NCBI GenBank assembly: GCA_025356765.1
Contig: JANXRO010000359.1
Location: 1-32,967 of the forward strand
Length of the DNA stretch: 32,967 bases
Direction: 5' to 3'
From: Hyphomicrobiales bacterium
Lineage (GTDB): Bacteria > Pseudomonadota > Alphaproteobacteria > Rhizobiales > Aestuariivirgaceae
The notes beneath the pieces are model-generated. The model was not told the origin of the DNA. It did not search any database and worked only from the letters and a program-made list of their open reading frames with translations. Every line of letters starts with the position of its first letter. Position 1 is the first letter of the stretch. The position numbers were made by a program, and so were the translations under genes. Below are positions 6,730 through 14,085 of this stretch, one piece after another.

Positions 6730-8025
6730 TTATAAGTTAAAGGCATCCAACGTGCGATAGATACCGATGGTGGCTGCAACGGCAATTTTGTGCATGCTGT
6801 GAAAAGCAATTGGTTGAATGGGTGTAACAGGGAAGGGCAGGTGGCCTTGATCGCCATCCGCAAAAAAGCGCCCAAGTGACTGGCCCATTGCAGTCATCAG
6901 TGCAACACCACGACCTTGGCAACCAACAAATGCCCACAAGCCGCTTTCAGGTTGATGAAGATGCGGCCAATGATCGGGTGTGAGGGCAACCCTGCCAAAC
7001 CAGCGCTTTTCAATTTTTATGCCCGCTAATTGAGGAAACAACCGCACCATTGTTCGTGCGAGATGGTTCCAATCATCGGCGCTACTCGGCTCACTCATCC
7101 TACCACGCCCGCCCAAGACGAAGCGTCCATCAGGGCTGCGGCGATAATAGGCAAGCACACGCCTTGAATCAGAAACCGCCTGGCCACCTGGTAAAATAGC
7201 AGCGCCCAGAATTTCGGGCAAGGGTGCCGTGGCAATCTGGAATGAATGAACCGGTACAAGCGAGCGCTTTAGTTGCGGCAACAATTCATCACAATAGGCA
7301 TTGGTGGCCAGCAAAACTTTCTGGGCTTTTACAATTGCTGTCGACGTTTCCAATTCCCAGCTCGAGCCATTGGAAACTATACGGGATACTTTGTTTTCTT
7401 CAAAAATATGAACGCCCGAATTTACTGCAATCCTGGCCAGCTCTCGAACATAGGCCAAAGGATCAATCACCCCGGCGCGCCGATCAATCCAACCACCTGC
7501 ATATCCTTGCGCACCAGTAAGCGCTTGAATCTGAACTTTATCGAGCAACCCAACGTCTGCGCCACGGCTTTGCCACTGGGTTACACGGCCTGCTGCGGTC
7601 TCTAGGGCCTCCATCGTAAGCGAAGCCTGGATCCAACCTGTCCGACTTTGGGATACATCGAGTTTTTCATCTTTGATCAATGAAAACACCCGGTCTGAAG
7701 AGGCACCAACAAAACTCGCCAATCTTTCGCCTCGTTCCGCCCCTAGCTGTTTTATGATATCTTCAGGATCATATTTCAGGCCCGGAATAACTTGCCCACC
7801 GTTCAAGCCAGAAGCTCCACCGCCCACCAAACCGGAATCAAGCACGCACACGGAAACACCCGAGCGGGCGGCAAACAAAGAAGTGACAAGGCCCAATATC
7901 CCAGCGCCAACAATGCTGAGATCATACTTCCGGTCAGTGCCTATTACTTTGGAAAATAGAGGGGCTGGCACACCTTGCCAGACAGGGGTCGAAAAAATAT
8001 CGTCTTTTTTCATAAGAGAAACCAT
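6730..8025 (-). CDS. FAD-dependent oxidoreductase, DadA/PuuB (DAO) family
   Basis: 431 residues from the ATG at 8025; an ATG four codons later (8013) is also possible and neither has a strong ribosome-binding site. Residues 34-60 form the Rossmann FAD-binding fold (DLSIVGAGILGLVTSLFAARSG, Gly-rich loop, followed by the acidic VCVLDSG strand end). A GGGASGLNGGQVIPG segment follows, typical of PuuB-like deaminating oxidases that lack a membrane anchor. The C-terminal FVGCQGRGVALMTAMG segment closes the FAD site. Such enzymes oxidise amines or amino acids (for example gamma-glutamylputrescine) to an aldehyde or keto acid with release of ammonia and reduced acceptor; the substrate here is unknown. 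It stands alone, divergent from the GAF-kinase gene. Confidence 0.85.
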   Translation of the reverse strand: MVSLMKKDDIFSTPVWQGVPAPLFSKVIGTDRKYDLSIVGAGILGLVTSLFAARSGVSVCVLDSGLVGGGASGLNGGQVIPGLKYDPEDIIKQLGAERGERLASFVGASSDRVFSLIKDEKLDVSQSRTGWIQASLTMEALETAAGRVTQWQSRGADVGLLDKVQIQALTGAQGYAGGWIDRRAGVIDPLAYVRELARIAVNSGVHIFEENKVSRIVSNGSSWELETSTAIVKAQKVLLATNAYCDELLPQLKRSLVPVHSFQIATAPLPEILGAAILPGGQAVSDSRRVLAYYRRSPDGRFVLGGRGRMSEPSSADDWNHLARTMVRLFPQLAGIKIEKRWFGRVALTPDHWPHLHQPESGLWAFVGCQGRGVALMTAMGQSLGRFFADGDQGHLPFPVTPIQPIAFHSMHKIAVAATIGIYRTLDAFNL

Positions 8026-8179
8026 TTCACAGAATTTAGAACAGGGAATGTAGCTCTATACTTCCATTTCCGCATCAATGTTTTCCAACCCAAACAAACG
8101 ATGGGCCTTCTCCAGAAAGCCTGATATCAAGGTCTGATTGGTATAATTGGTCTGCGTACTGCTGAAAGTCGAAACAACA

Positions 8180-9382
8180 ATGTCTGATGCCGATCCTATT
8201 CCGGTGGTTGAACAGAGGGCAAACAAAGACGCGCCTGACATGACGAGGAAAGCGCTTGAGCAACGCATTCGCCAGCAAGAGATATTGGCGGAACTGGGCG
8301 TGATTGCCCTGCATGGAGCAGCTTTTGACGAACTTCTGTCGGAGACAGTGCGCCTCACCGCCGAGGGTTTGCATGTACAATTTTGCAAAGTTCTCCGTCA
8401 TATCCCTGATGATAACCGCCTGCTCGTTGTGGCCGGAGTGGGCTGGAATGAGGGTGTTGTCGGAGTGGCAAGTATAGAAGCGGATTTAGGATCACCAGCA
8501 GGGTTTGCTCTGCGAACGGGCAAAGCGGTAATCTCCAATCATTTGGAAAATGAAGATCGATTTCGCACCCCCGAGCTCCTCGCCAACCACGGAATAAAAA
8601 GAGCTATGAACGTTATTTTGCAAGGCGATGGCAAGCCATTTGGCGTCCTCGAAGTTGATAGTAAATCAGACAATGAATTCGTTGAGCATGACTTGGCATT
8701 CCTCCAAGGTGCTGCAAACGTATTGGGCATGGCCATTGAGCGTGAACGCCACGAGCGTCAATTAAACGATGCGCTGGCTAGGCAACAATTTCTAGTGAAG
8801 GAGATGAACCACCGGGTAAAAAATAGCCTCACCATCGTTGTGGGATTGCTGCGCATGCAGGGTCGCACCGGAGATGGCGAAACAGCCGACCAATTTGAGG
8901 AGACAGCAAGACGAGTGAGTGCGATTGCTCGTGCCCACGAACGGCTATACCAAAATAACAACGTCGGAAGTATGGATCTTGGTACCTACATCGAAGAAGT
9001 CAGCGGCGATATGGACTCGTCAGTTGCCCACTGTAGTGTGCAAGTCGAGGCTGAACGTGGTATCTATGTAAAAGTAGACAACGCCATTTCTGTTGCACTT
9101 ATCATCGTCGAGCTCATCACGAACTGTGCAAAATATGCATATCCGAACAGCGCAGAGGGAAAAATCTGGATCAGTATAAAACGTGAGGGCGAAAAGAATA
9201 TCTTGATAGTGGTTCGGGACGAAGGGGTGGGCTTTCCCAATGAATTTGATCCAAGTAAATCTCGTGGGTTGGGAATGAGGATTATGCAGTCTTTCGCCCA
9301 GCAGTTGAATATCAAACTAACTTTTGAGCGCAGGTCACTTGGTTCAGCAGTAACGCTACTTTTCCCTATGGATGATCTCTAA
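8180..9382 (+). CDS. Cytoplasmic GAF-HisKA_2 sensor histidine kinase
   Basis: 400 residues from the ATG at 8180; a TTG at 8147 would extend it by 11 residues but has no ribosome-binding site. A short coiled lead (residues 15-35) precedes a GAF domain (about 40-190, with a HGIKRAMNVIL segment and GVLEVDSKSDNEF). The HisKA_2 phosphoacceptor box follows at KEMNHRVKNSLTIVVGLLRMQ, with His211 the likely phosphorylation site. The HATPase_c domain has the N box ELITNCAKYAYP, G1 box DEGVGFP and G2 box SRGLGMRIM. There is no membrane segment, so it senses a cytoplasmic signal. No cognate receiver lies beside it. Kinases of this family commonly feed PhyR in alphaproteobacteria, and phyR is 5 kb away, so I infer a possible GSR input. 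Confidence 0.9.
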   Translation: MSDADPIPVVEQRANKDAPDMTRKALEQRIRQQEILAELGVIALHGAAFDELLSETVRLTAEGLHVQFCKVLRHIPDDNRLLVVAGVGWNEGVVGVASIEADLGSPAGFALRTGKAVISNHLENEDRFRTPELLANHGIKRAMNVILQGDGKPFGVLEVDSKSDNEFVEHDLAFLQGAANVLGMAIERERHERQLNDALARQQFLVKEMNHRVKNSLTIVVGLLRMQGRTGDGETADQFEETARRVSAIARAHERLYQNNNVGSMDLGTYIEEVSGDMDSSVAHCSVQVEAERGIYVKVDNAISVALIIVELITNCAKYAYPNSAEGKIWISIKREGEKNILIVVRDEGVGFPNEFDPSKSRGLGMRIMQSFAQQLNIKLTFERRSLGSAVTLLFPMDDL

Positions 9383-9534
9383 CATTTTCATTTTCATTGC
9401 GGGCATTACAATTAGAGCACGTTCACATCGCGCGTCGTGGAATCAATCTCATTGTATGAACAACGAAATCAAGCACCGGCGCTGATGGCGCTATAGTCAA
9501 AAAGACCCGCCTTTGAAAACTCCACCCTGAACAG

Positions 9535-9562
9535 AAAATGCCCTCATTGCTGAGGGCATTTT
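9535..9562. terminator. Bidirectional rho-independent terminator
   Basis: A perfect 12-bp stem, AAAATGCCCTCA (9535-9546) and TGAGGGCATTTT (9551-9562), encloses the loop TTGC. The stem is flanked by A and T runs on both strands. It ends the minus-strand gene whose stop is at 9579 and can also stop readthrough from the kinase gene ending at 9382. Confidence 0.9.
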
Positions 9563-9578
9563 AGCTTTTGAATAAAAA

Positions 9579-9959
9579 TTAAGGTGTCTTTGTGGTGCCA
9601 GATGCAGGTGCGCTATTTGCCGCTGGCGGCGGTGCACTAGGGTCAACAGCTGTCGATCCAGCAGCTGGTGGCGCAGTAGGGACAGCGGTCCCGGATCCCG
9701 CCGCAGCGTTTGGCGTGGGCGCTAATTCCGTCTTGGTAACCGTTGATGTAACTGCGGTTGACGGCGATCCAGTGGCGTACAAATAATAACCACCGACGAG
9801 CACAACAATTGCCAAAATTACATACAACATAGTGCTGCCTGTCTGTGCCTTTTCCTGTTCCTGCCGCATTTGCGCGGTAGAAGGTTTAAAAGGCTCATTC
9901 AGGGGCTCAGTCTCCGGTGAACTTCGTGTGTAAACTGGAGCTTTAATAGGATTTGCCAT
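9579..9959 (-). CDS. Small single-pass membrane protein, Pro/Ala-rich tail
   Basis: 126 residues. The ribosome-binding site AAGGAAA stands 6 nt before the ATG at 9959. Residues 1-43 are polar and likely cytoplasmic (a charged MRQEQEKAQ stretch). One membrane segment spans about residues 44-62 (MLYVILAIVVLVGGYYLYA). The rest is a low-complexity Ala/Pro/Thr/Ser tail that probably lies in the periplasm. No family was recognised. It lies 36 nt downstream of a broken small ORF and behind an exact EcfG-type promoter at 10294-10318, and it is closed by the terminator at 9535-9562. I infer a stress-induced envelope protein. Confidence 0.75.
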   Translation of the reverse strand: MANPIKAPVYTRSSPETEPLNEPFKPSTAQMRQEQEKAQTGSTMLYVILAIVVLVGGYYLYATGSPSTAVTSTVTKTELAPTPNAAAGSGTAVPTAPPAAGSTAVDPSAPPPAANSAPASGTTKTP

Positions 9960-9995
9960 GATATGTTTCCTTACAAAATTTAAGTTGAAAATTCT

Positions 9996-10232
9996 CTAGT
10001 GGGACAAACTGGATAAGGCTGCCTCCACCATGAGGTTCATAAAACCATCCAAGGTCGAAATGGTTGCAAGTGCCAAATGCAACGCGACGACGAATGTCGT
10101 GCCAGTTGCGCAAGTGCCATCTCAAACACCAGGACAGCCACCATTCCCGCCGGACATGCAACCAGATAAAATTGCTGTGACCCGGATGGCCAGAAGTGGT
10201 TTCAAGATTAGTCAACGAATTGGGGGTGTCAT
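9996..10232 (-). pseudogene. Small Gly/Cys-rich ORF interrupted by two in-frame TGA codons
   Basis: From the ATG at 10232, preceded by GAAGGG with 8-9 nt spacing, one frame runs 79 codons to a TAG at 9996. It carries TGA at codon 7 and again at codon 37 (10122-10124). The parts read MTPPIR, then LILKPLLAIRVTAILSGC (signal-peptide-like, ending in a lipobox-like LSGC), then MSGGNGGCPGV, then after the second TGA DGTCATGTTFVVALHLAL (hydrophobic) and a short tail ending SLSH. Protein-like content continues across both stops in the same frame, so I read it as a small stress-induced membrane or lipoprotein gene that has acquired stops. Both could come from single changes of TGG or CGA. TGA is a normal stop elsewhere in the window. 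Confidence 0.45.
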
Positions 10233-10293
10233 TTTCACTACCCTTCGGTTTATATCTTCGATGCGCTTATCTAAAGATAGGCACGTGAATTGA

Positions 10294-10318
10294 AACGCGC
10301 GCCAACAGAAATTGTTCC
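10294..10318 (-). promoter_or_regulatory. EcfG-type general stress response promoter (exact)
   Basis: On the minus strand GGAAC (10318-10314), 16 nt, CGTT (10297-10294). It points at the broken small ORF (ATG at 10232, 62 nt away) and the membrane-protein gene ending at 9579. Confidence 0.8.
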
Positions 10319-10319
10319 A

Positions 10320-10399
10320 GTTCCGGTCCAATCTATCGCGGAAAGGATAACTTGGAGCGCCTTGGTTTCCGCTTTGTGATCGAAGATGCCATGGGCTAA
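10320..10399 (+). pseudogene. Possible degraded coding remnant
   Basis: The plus strand reads IYRGKDNLERLGFRFVIEDAMG followed by TAA at 10397-10399. The NLERLGFRF part resembles the end of a GNAT acetyltransferase, where Asn-x-x-x-Leu-Gly-Phe is conserved. No start or upstream domain can be found. This is a weak call and could be chance. Confidence 0.2.
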
Positions 10400-10431
10400 A
10401 CTGCGTGATGCCAATGAGATCAGCTCAGGCT

Positions 10432-10983
10432 TTAAAATTTTTTACTGAGGAAGGCCGAGTCTTTAAGCCCAAACCGCCAAGGCTGGTGCACGGCTTTGCT
10501 TATTCCAATTCTGTTGCCAACACACACGTCAGCTATTTTTTTTTCATGTTTGATAACGAAAGGAATTTTAGTGAGCGGTAATCCGTCCTGTTCGCGGGTT
10601 ATCGCAAGTGCCTCACACAATCTGCCGGGGCCAGAGCAAAGAAGTCGAATGGAAGATTGCTTCCGACGAACTTGCATAACGTCAATTCCGACTTTGGGCT
10701 CTAATGCACGAATAAGTACGGCTGAACTCGATGAGCAAACCAAATTAAAGCACCAATGTAACCCGTATGAACGATACACATATGCTCGCCCCGCAGGACC
10801 AAACATACTCTTATTTCGTTCAGACATGCCGCTAAAACTATGTGAAGCCGGGTCATCGGGCCGATACGCTTCTGTTTCGACTATTGTTCCACCAATACCT
10901 TGAAACAGCAGAGAAGCGCCAATGAGTTCGCGAGCGACCGCGATAGCGTCTCGCTGAAAGAATGTTTCGTCAAGCTCACACAT
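10432..10983 (-). CDS. 3-methyladenine DNA glycosylase (AAG/MPG family)
   Basis: 183 residues from the ATG at 10983. The segment GGTIVETEAYRPDDPASHSF (residues 30-49) carries the catalytic-site Glu and the conserved Asp-Pro-Ala-Ser-His of the alkyladenine glycosylase fold. RNKSMFGPAGRAYVYRSYGLH follows at about 56-76, and the CSGPGRLCEALAI segment near residue 117 is also typical. The enzyme removes alkylated purines such as 3-methyladenine from DNA at the start of base-excision repair. The length is at the short end of the usual 180-220 residues but nothing essential is missing. No EcfG-type motif was found upstream, although the gene sits inside the stress cluster. Confidence 0.92.
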   Translation of the reverse strand: MCELDETFFQRDAIAVARELIGASLLFQGIGGTIVETEAYRPDDPASHSFSGMSERNKSMFGPAGRAYVYRSYGLHWCFNLVCSSSSAVLIRALEPKVGIDVMQVRRKQSSIRLLCSGPGRLCEALAITREQDGLPLTKIPFVIKHEKKIADVCVGNRIGISKAVHQPWRFGLKDSAFLSKKF

Positions 10984-11182
10984 TAAAGATAATTCCCACC
11001 GAATTATTCGACAGGTATTCTATTTTACACTTTGCAAGTCGTTGCACATTATTTCTTTTTTGATTTCCAACCACAGCAGATAATAATCGGCTAGCCCAGA
11101 TTATTAATAAAAACATGCGTCAGAAAAAACTGTCACCACGCTGGCGCTTCAAATTTTCTTCTACAATGTTAAATTTATCAAG

Positions 11183-11207
11183 GGAACAAATACTGCGAGG
11201 TCACGTT
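11183..11207 (+). promoter_or_regulatory. EcfG-type general stress response promoter (exact)
   Basis: GGAAC (11183-11187), 16 nt, CGTT (11204-11207) on the plus strand. It lies 36 nt before the ATG at 11244 and may also serve the phyK-like kinase gene 390 nt downstream. Confidence 0.8.
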
Positions 11208-11243
11208 ATCTCCGAGCAACTATCACTTTTGTTGTGAAAGGAT

Positions 11244-11534
11244 ATGGCCGTGAAACGCACTGCAAGCTATAATTGCGGCCATCATCCAGTTGAAAGCCAC
11301 ACCGGACGAGAAATTAATAAAGCCCTCCAGCTTCTTGACGCTCAATATAGTTGTCGGATAGTTGCCGGCGGCGCGGTGACCGTTTTTCTTGAAAAATCGC
11401 GACCTCAGATTGTTTTGCCAGGCCATTATAGTGTTGGATGGAATTCTTATGCTCCGGCGTTCGAACCAAATTTTGGTCGTAGATCACCTTTATGTTTGAC
11501 ATCTTGGCTTATGACCTTCACCCCTCTAGCTTAG
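11244..11534 (+). CDS. Unknown 96-residue protein behind a GSR promoter
   Basis: The frame is supported mainly by context. An exact EcfG-type promoter lies at 11183-11207 and an AAGGA sequence at 11238-11242. The AAGGA is only 1 nt from the ATG at 11244 but 7 nt from an in-frame GTG at 11250, which may be the real start (MKRTASYNCGHHP). The protein is basic with two cysteines, has no membrane segment and matches no family I know. It ends 62 nt before the PhyK-like kinase gene on the same strand, so the two could be cotranscribed. Alternatively the transcript is only a leader for that gene and the ORF is incidental. Confidence 0.45.
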   Translation: MAVKRTASYNCGHHPVESHTGREINKALQLLDAQYSCRIVAGGAVTVFLEKSRPQIVLPGHYSVGWNSYAPAFEPNFGRRSPLCLTSWLMTFTPLA

Positions 11535-11596
11535 TCTACCAAAAGGGTCTTGGATTAACACTAACATCGAAGACGAATAGCTGCGAGATCAAATAA

Positions 11597-13588
11597 ATGA
11601 GTTCGGCTGGTTCACGGTCAATTAAATTTCGGATTGTGGCCTTGGTTGCGCTGATTATAGCGCCGTTACTTGTTATGTTTGCCCTTGTCACCTTGAGCTT
11701 GGTTAGAGAAAATCGCCTGGCGATTGAATCGCAAAGGCAAAATTCAGCGCACCAGCTTTCTGCAGCAGTTGACCGAGATTTTGTTGAGCTGAAGGGGGAA
11801 TTAACGGGTATTGCGGTATCGATAGCAGCTCGTTCCCTGCCCAATCTCGAGTTTGAGCAGCAACTGGCCAGAAAAGCCAGATCTACCCGAATTATTAGAA
11901 TGTGGACCTTTTCACGCAATGGAACCCCGAAAGAATACTTTACGGAAGCGTTACCCGATTCTCACAAACATATTTTGACCGACGATTTTGTTTCGCGCGT
12001 TTTCGCGGGCAGATTTGCCACATCAGATGTTCAAGGAGAGGGGATGGGCAGCGCCACCATTGTGATTGGGGTGCCGGTTTTTGGTGAAAAGGATACCGTT
12101 GAATTTGGATTAGCCGGCGAAGTGAGTGTGGCAGCTTTTAATCAAGCTTTTAATGATGCGAGTATGAGCAACAGCTGGATTGCTGGTGTGGTTGATCAAA
12201 AAGGAAACTTTATAGCGCGTAGCTTAGACGCAGAAAGTAAAGTGGGAACGGCAGCCCGACCGGAACTTGCATTGGCTGCGCACGAAGGTACTAAAATCGG
12301 CGTATTTGAAAATGTTACATTTGAAGGAACACCGGTTTTAAACTCCTTTGAGCGTTCGCCGCTCACTCAATGGACGTCTGTGGTAGCGGTGCCGAAGTCA
12401 GAGCTTGCGGCGCCGTTTCGACGTGCCTTGATCTATACTGTTTTAGGAGGTTTAGCAGCACTTGGCCTTTCACTTTTTGCCGCCTCATTGATGGCGGCAA
12501 AAATTGCCAAGCCCGTCTCCAACCTCAGCCGCTATGCAACATCTTTGGCCCAAGGACAAAAAGTTGAACCAGAAAAATTTCACATTACAGAAATTGAAAA
12601 CGTGCGCGCTTCACTTAATTTGGCGATGGCAAAATCCGCAAGATTGAATGCACTGATCGCATCCTCCGGTGATGCAATAATCGGCGTAGATCTCAGCAGT
12701 AACATTCAAGCTTGGAACATGGGCGCCGAAATGCTGTTTGGCTATGCAGCTGATGATATTATTGGTAAGCCCAAATCAGTTCTTGTTCCTGAAGATCTGC
12801 GTCTTGAATTCGATGCGCAACGCCCGAAAATACTCGCTGGCGAAGTTGTGCGCGCGGAATCTGTACGTTTAAGTCGCGAAGGTCGGCGTGTAGCTGTCGA
12901 ATTTGTAGATGCACCCATTATAGATTCTTTCGGTGCCGTTATAGGTTATTCGACTATAATACGCGACATCGGTGAACGAGTAGCCGCTCGCGATCATCGC
13001 CAGCTGCTCATGCGTGAATTGGCCCATAGAACCAAGAACCAACTCGCCATAATTCAATCTATTGCACATCAAACCAAACGCAATAGCAGCTCACTGAATG
13101 ATTTTATTGCCGCATTTAATGGCCGCATCCAGGGACTTGCAGCTTCACATGATATTTTGGCGAAACAACAATGGCAAGCTATTCCGATTAATGCCCTAGT
13201 GAAATCTCAAGTCGCTGTTTTGGTGAGCGACATTGATAAGTCCATGACGATTTCGGGGCCGGATATAGCGCTTACAGCAGTTCATGCTGAAGCCTTGGGT
13301 TTGGCTTTGCATGAGTTGATCACAAATTCGATTAAATATGGTGCGTTAGGTGCGGCAGAGGGGCGGGTGGCAATCACGTGGCGCGTTGCCAGTGTATCTG
13401 GCCCGGCGCGAGTTTTCTTTAAATGGCAAGAAATGGGCGGGCCTAAAATTAAAAAACGGTCGTCGCGTCAAGGATTTGGGACACGCGTTTTAAATAACAT
13501 TGTGCCTCTGTCTCTGGGCGGCGAAGCTCACATTAAATATCGCCCTGAGGGCCTATACTGGCAGGCAATTTGGGAACTTAAAACCTAA
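11597..13588 (+). CDS. Membrane HWE-family sensor kinase with PAS domain (PhyK-like)
   Basis: 663 residues. The first membrane segment is at about 11-35 (RIVALVALIIAPLLVMFALV), followed by a periplasmic sensor region of about 240 residues (Cache-like by layout), a second membrane segment at about 275-300, and a HAMP-like linker with SNLSRYATSLAQGQ. A PAS domain (about 352-470; GDAIIGVDLSSNIQAWNMGAE) follows. The phosphoacceptor box is MRELAHRTKNQLAIIQSIAHQ with His477. The ATPase domain has HELITNSIKYGAL and the WxE-type KWQEMGGP, together the signature of HWE kinases, then GFGTRVL. It faces nepR tail to tail with phyR beyond, the usual place for the kinase that phosphorylates PhyR. I infer that it starts the general stress response. 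Confidence 0.9.
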   Translation: MSSAGSRSIKFRIVALVALIIAPLLVMFALVTLSLVRENRLAIESQRQNSAHQLSAAVDRDFVELKGELTGIAVSIAARSLPNLEFEQQLARKARSTRIIRMWTFSRNGTPKEYFTEALPDSHKHILTDDFVSRVFAGRFATSDVQGEGMGSATIVIGVPVFGEKDTVEFGLAGEVSVAAFNQAFNDASMSNSWIAGVVDQKGNFIARSLDAESKVGTAARPELALAAHEGTKIGVFENVTFEGTPVLNSFERSPLTQWTSVVAVPKSELAAPFRRALIYTVLGGLAALGLSLFAASLMAAKIAKPVSNLSRYATSLAQGQKVEPEKFHITEIENVRASLNLAMAKSARLNALIASSGDAIIGVDLSSNIQAWNMGAEMLFGYAADDIIGKPKSVLVPEDLRLEFDAQRPKILAGEVVRAESVRLSREGRRVAVEFVDAPIIDSFGAVIGYSTIIRDIGERVAARDHRQLLMRELAHRTKNQLAIIQSIAHQTKRNSSSLNDFIAAFNGRIQGLAASHDILAKQQWQAIPINALVKSQVAVLVSDIDKSMTISGPDIALTAVHAEALGLALHELITNSIKYGALGAAEGRVAITWRVASVSGPARVFFKWQEMGGPKIKKRSSRQGFGTRVLNNIVPLSLGGEAHIKYRPEGLYWQAIWELKT

Positions 13589-13662
13589 GCGCAAGAGTGG
13601 CGTTCTGGGCAGAAAATGCTCATAAATTAATTATTCGCAACGCCTTGACGACTTTTCAGAAT

Positions 13663-13875
13663 TCATTTCTGCTTCTTGGCAGAAGCCGCTTCGTCAAGCT
13701 CCTCCAAAAGATTCAAAAAACGATCGGGCACAGGCTGATTGGCTACTTCGTCATAATATTTTCGCAGTTGCAAACCAATAAGATCTGTGGCTTCTGGCTT
13801 TGAAGACAATTTCAATGGTTTTATTTGCTTTTTCAACCCGCTGCCCCTGTTCTCTTTCTTAACCTTTGCCATCAT
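13663..13875 (-). CDS. nepR: NepR anti-sigma factor
   Basis: 70 residues from the ATG at 13875, or 69 from the next codon. The core IGLQLRKYYDEVANQPVPDRF (about residues 33-53) and LLEELDEA match the two helices of NepR that grip sigma EcfG and, under stress, the sigma-like domain of phosphorylated PhyR. A basic N-terminus (KVKKENRGSGLKKQ) and a Lys-rich C-terminus flank the core. It is divergent from phyR, the classic arrangement. An exact EcfG-type promoter (13947-13971) lies upstream, so nepR is probably induced by the sigma factor it restrains, forming negative feedback. The ecfG gene that often follows or adjoins nepR is not in this window. Confidence 0.93.
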   Translation of the reverse strand: MMAKVKKENRGSGLKKQIKPLKLSSKPEATDLIGLQLRKYYDEVANQPVPDRFLNLLEELDEAASAKKQK

Positions 13876-13946
13876 TCATCTTAAACATACCAAAACTTGG
13901 TGAAGCCGAGCGGAAAAATCACTCTTTGCAGAACCGTAAATACCAA

Positions 13947-13971
13947 AACGACTATCTGAAATAATAGTTCC
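13947..13971 (-). promoter_or_regulatory. EcfG-type general stress response promoter of nepR (exact)
   Basis: On the minus strand GGAAC (13971-13967), 16 nt, CGTT (13950-13947), 72 nt before the nepR ATG. Confidence 0.85.
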
Positions 13972-13996
13972 ATGTTAACAATATTACACATCACAC

Positions 13997-14021
13997 GGAA
14001 CCAAATACGAATTTGTGCATT
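13997..14021 (+). promoter_or_regulatory. Likely EcfG-type promoter of phyR (one mismatch)
   Basis: GGAAC (13997-14001), 16 nt, CATT (14018-14021) on the plus strand, 65 nt before the phyR ATG. The -10 differs from CGTT in one base. It is back to back with the nepR promoter. Confidence 0.6.
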
Positions 14022-14085
14022 TAGCATAGGGCCATCAATTATCAACTTATCGCCCATTGATAATGTTAACAAAAACGGGGAACTC

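Noticed and set aside
6563..6760. 65-codon plus-strand frame after the tRNA-Val fragment
   Set aside because: TTG start without a ribosome-binding site, no domain, and it runs into the 3' end of the opposite gene.
9943..10215. A 90-codon minus-strand frame upstream of the membrane-protein gene
   Set aside because: It has a TTG start, no ribosome-binding site and a composition rich in Trp and His. It overlaps both the start of the real gene and the better-supported interrupted ORF.
9996..10232. Selenocysteine or TGA-as-tryptophan decoding as the explanation of the two TGA codons
   Set aside because: TGA ends several well-defined genes in the window (nepR, Fic, the Gfo/AKR fusion), and I could identify no SECIS-like hairpin right after either TGA. 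Decay is the simpler reading, so recoding is kept only as a remote option.
11437..11461. Second EcfG-like promoter (GGAAT then CGTT) before the PhyK-like kinase
   Set aside because: The -35 has a mismatch and the spacer is 13 nt, too short compared with the 16 nt of all other sites.
13597..13803. Plus-strand frame between the kinase and phyR
   Set aside because: It is the antisense shadow of nepR.
13972..14085. Longer N-terminus of PhyR from the ATG at 13972
   Set aside because: It would translate through the promoter region and give a non-homologous extension. Starting at 14086 gives the usual PhyR length.
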